Positions 61,944 through 64,000 of a stretch of DNA of 64,000 nucleotides are shown piece by piece. Source of the stretch: Microbacterium sp. RURRCA19A (lineage in GTDB: Bacteria > Actinomycetota > Actinomycetes > Actinomycetales > Microbacteriaceae); assembly GCF_900156455.1 (NCBI RefSeq), contig NZ_FTNQ01000003.1:248001-312000 (forward strand), in the 5' to 3' direction. The stretch's first letter is position 1, and the number at the start of each line of letters is the position of its first letter. Under the pieces are notes generated by a model. That model was given only the letters and a program-made list of their open reading frames with translations. It searched no databases and was not told the DNA's origin. The translations under genes and the position numbers were made by a program.

Positions 61944-64000
61944 TCATTTCGGGCTCCGTTTCGTGCGCCCGATTGGCTCGTCATCACCCTCGTCACCCTG
62001 TCCATCACCATGCGCGTCACCCTCCGCCGTCACCCTCTGGGCGGGCTGCGACAATGGAGCGGGCTGGGCTCCGTAGCGGGCGGCGGCTTCGGCGATGACG
62101 GCATCGGCGGACGAGACCGCTTTCGGGGGTGGGAGAACGCGGGCGGAGAACCAGCCGGTGCGGGTGCCGTGGTGCTGCAGGCTGGTGTAGATCTCGTAGG
62201 GCGGGAGCCGGGAGAAGTCCTCGGCGTCGAGACCAGTAAGACGGGCGGCGGTTTTCGCCTCGGCATCCTCTTGTCCGAAGAGAATTTTGTTCCTCGCATT
62301 CGCGTCAATCGCGTCGAGAAGCTTCGGAGGCATCTGGCCACGGTGCTGGTGAGCGAGGTGCCAGGCGGCTCCGAGGGAGCGGGATTGTTCGAGGGCTTCG
62401 GCGAGGTCGCCGAGGTGAAGGAAGTTCTGGGCCTCGTCGATGTAGATGCCCACCGGTGCACGCTCGTCCTTCGGGACAGCAGAGCGGGCTTGGATGAGCT
62501 GCCACAGCTGCGCCACCACGAGCGATCCGAGCAGCGACGCCGTCTGGATACCCAGGAGACCCTTGTTCAGGCTGACGACCAGGATGCGGCGCTTGTCGAA
62601 CAGTTCCTCCAACCGAAAGGCAGGGTTCGTCTGCTCGAGGACGGCGCGGACGCCGGGGCGTAGGAGGAACTGGCGCAGTCGGGTCATGACGGGGCCGACA
62701 GTGTTCGCCTGCTGGCCCGGGCTCTTCTGGTCGTACTGCGCCCAGAAATCCAGCAGCGACGAGTCTTTGACCCGCGCGAGCACAGACCGGCGATACCGCT
62801 CATCCGTGAGGAGTCTCGGCAGCGCGGCCAGGGACGCGTCCGGGGCGTAGGTCAGGGTCAGGAAGGACGCGTGGAGCGTGTCGGACGTCAGCGGGCCGAA
62901 GGCGTTCGGGAACAGACCGCGGAACAGGTCAAGCATGATCTCCGCTACTAGCGGACGACGCTCATCCCCCTCGGGTCCGGTAAGGCCCGCGAACGGATTG
63001 ATGCCGGAGGGCCGCTCCATAAACGGATCCACGATCGCCACCTCTCCCGTGCGGTGCTCCGGGATGAGCGACAGCGTGTCCATCGCCAGGTCGCGCTTCG
63101 GGTCGATGACCACCACCGACCGACCGGCGTCGATGTCGGCCTTGATGAGGTGCAGCAGCAACGTGCTCTTGCCCGCGCCGGTAGGTCCCTGAACGACGCT
63201 GTGGCGCATCGCGTCCTCGATGCGGATCCCGATAGCTGCGGTGGATCCGGGTGCGGTCGCCGTGGCGAAGACGCGTTCCTTTGCTCCGGTGAAGCCGGTT
63301 GGTGGTGGGATGAGCTTGGGGTGACGGCTGGGCAGGCCCGGGAGGTCGCCGTCCTGGGTCGGCCAGGCCAGCAGCGGCAGAAGCTCTTCGGATGTGAGCG
63401 CGAGGGGCTGACGCAGCGGCACGAGGCCGGCGTCGAGGTTGGCAGGGTTCTTCGTGGTGAGGGAAATTTTCACGCCGCTGGACTGCAGGGTACGGATGGC
63501 CGCGAGCAGGCTGTGGACGAGCAGACGCCTGCGCACCGGGGAGGGACTGGTGACGCCGATACGGATGACGGCGCGGAATCGGTACTGGGCGAGCTTGTCC
63601 TGCATTCGGGAGCGCACCGCCGTCGGCGCGGGCGACGCGCCACGTAGCAGCAACCCCGCCAGCGAGGTGCTCGGGTCTGGTGCAGCCGTGTGCAGCACCT
63701 CCGGAGCGAGCGCCCGACCGAGCACGACTTGCAGAACGAGGACATCGTCTTTCCCCGTCGCTCCGGAGAGCGCGGCGAGCACGGCTCGCAGGCTCTGCCC
63801 GTGCGCATCGACCGACAGCGCCAAGTGACGCCCGGTGATACGGATGCGGCCGGCGCGCTCGACAACGGCGCGGGGCTCGACAGGGGCCACCGTGGTGACG
63901 CCCGGAATGAGGCGACGCAGGGTCGACATCGCGGCGGAGAGATCCGTAGGGTCACCGCCAATGAGATGACGGATCTTCCCGGCTTCGGTGCGGGCCTCCC
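61944..64000 (-). CDS. coupling-protein-like conjugative transfer ATPase, 5' end outside window
   Basis: At least 685 residues of a VirD4/TraG-type or type IV secretion ATPase. The middle has Walker A GPTGAGKSTLLLHLIKAD and Walker B GIYIDEAQNFLHL, and the final part has the AwHLAHQHRGQMP motif of coupling proteins. The frame is open without a stop up to base 64,000, and the codons upstream of the ATG at 63,929 keep the same composition (IRHLIGGDPTDLSAAM), so that ATG is probably internal. The acidic tail GDAHGDGQGDEGDDEP may contact relaxosome proteins. It pumps DNA during transfer of the element. Confidence 0.85.
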   Translation of the reverse strand, partial: EARTEAGKIRHLIGGDPTDLSAAMSTLRRLIPGVTTVAPVEPRAVVERAGRIRITGRHLALSVDAHGQSLRAVLAALSGATGKDDVLVLQVVLGRALAPEVLHTAAPDPSTSLAGLLLRGASPAPTAVRSRMQDKLAQYRFRAVIRIGVTSPSPVRRRLLVHSLLAAIRTLQSSGVKISLTTKNPANLDAGLVPLRQPLALTSEELLPLLAWPTQDGDLPGLPSRHPKLIPPPTGFTGAKERVFATATAPGSTAAIGIRIEDAMRHSVVQGPTGAGKSTLLLHLIKADIDAGRSVVVIDPKRDLAMDTLSLIPEHRTGEVAIVDPFMERPSGINPFAGLTGPEGDERRPLVAEIMLDLFRGLFPNAFGPLTSDTLHASFLTLTYAPDASLAALPRLLTDERYRRSVLARVKDSSLLDFWAQYDQKSPGQQANTVGPVMTRLRQFLLRPGVRAVLEQTNPAFRLEELFDKRRILVVSLNKGLLGIQTASLLGSLVVAQLWQLIQARSAVPKDERAPVGIYIDEAQNFLHLGDLAEALEQSRSLGAAWHLAHQHRGQMPPKLLDAIDANARNKILFGQEDAEAKTAARLTGLDAEDFSRLPPYEIYTSLQHHGTRTGWFSARVLPPPKAVSSADAVIAEAAARYGAQPAPLSQPAQRVTAEGDAHGDGQGDEGDDEPIGRTKRSPK

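Larger units (their letters stand above)
57907..64000. mobile_element. left end of an integrative (conjugative) element at tRNA-Lys
   Basis: From the tRNA gene rightward all genes are on the minus strand: a large serine integrase, a recombinase-like small protein, a hypothetical protein, a replication-relaxation protein and a conjugation-type ATPase. tRNA 3' ends are classic attachment sites and the integrase abuts it. The right boundary (attR, a repeat of the tRNA 3' part) must lie beyond 64,000. No relaxase or helicase is seen yet. Confidence 0.8.

Overview
The window is about 70% G+C, with short or overlapping intergenic gaps, many GTG starts, and an actinobacterial gene order (ispDF–carD, senX3–regX3–phoU, glnR–ppk–mutT1, pst, sigK–rskA, IdeR/DtxR-type iron boxes). 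It most resembles a chromosomal segment of a member of the Microbacteriaceae, probably Microbacterium or a close relative. The genus is inferred from gene content and codon use, not from a marker gene.

Region 1 (1–22,985) is a dense catabolic cluster read from four promoter regions. P4 (4098–4246) separates a fused E1 2-oxo acid dehydrogenase, an E2 acyltransferase and a cut NAD(P)-binding protein from a VOC protein and a GntR regulator. P3 (15,426–15,559) drives a seven-gene operon: amidohydrolase, RbsC-type permease, substrate-binding lipoprotein, an ABC ATPase fused to a second permease, an M24 creatinase-like protein, a beta-hydroxyacid dehydrogenase and an SDR. P2 and P1 (around 17,050 and 21,900) each separate an amidohydrolase from a ketopantoate-reductase-like gene, as if one module had been duplicated; an XRE-cupin regulator, a zinc alcohol dehydrogenase and a Dabb protein go with them. 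A GTTCG(C/T)T element occurs in all four promoter regions. The genes fit import of a small N-containing or nucleoside/sugar-like compound, hydrolytic deamination or ring opening, and repeated oxidation to an acyl-CoA. The substrate is unknown. A low-G+C stretch with one orphan gene (about 5530–6030) sits inside.

Region 2 (22,990–45,900) is core chromosome: an rRNA methyltransferase, cysS, GNAT, ispDF, carD, a lipoprotein, regX3–senX3, phoU, gpm, a methyltransferase, FUSC, ygfZ, a nitrobindin-like protein, small membrane proteins, glnR, ppk, mutT1, a diverged phosphopantetheinyl transferase, an M1 peptidase and a 1312-residue Pls/PosA-type synthetase. Phosphate control is concentrated here and in the adjoining pstSCAB operon (46,047–50,228). 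A good PHO box lies between the synthetase and pstS.

Region 3 (50,283–57,772) has a class IV aminotransferase, a candidate structured small RNA (51,264–51,354), a hypothetical protein, a sigK–rskA pair divergent from a fasciclin lipoprotein, and a siderophore uptake locus (binding protein plus two FecCD permeases) under an iron box, with no ATPase gene.

Region 4 (57,907–64,000) starts with tRNA-Lys(UUU), which has been used as an attachment site. A large serine integrase runs into the tRNA gene from the opposite strand. Behind it are a recombinase-like protein without the catalytic serine, a hypothetical protein, a replication-relaxation protein and a coupling-protein-like ATPase that leaves the window. 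This is the left end of an integrative, probably conjugative, element.
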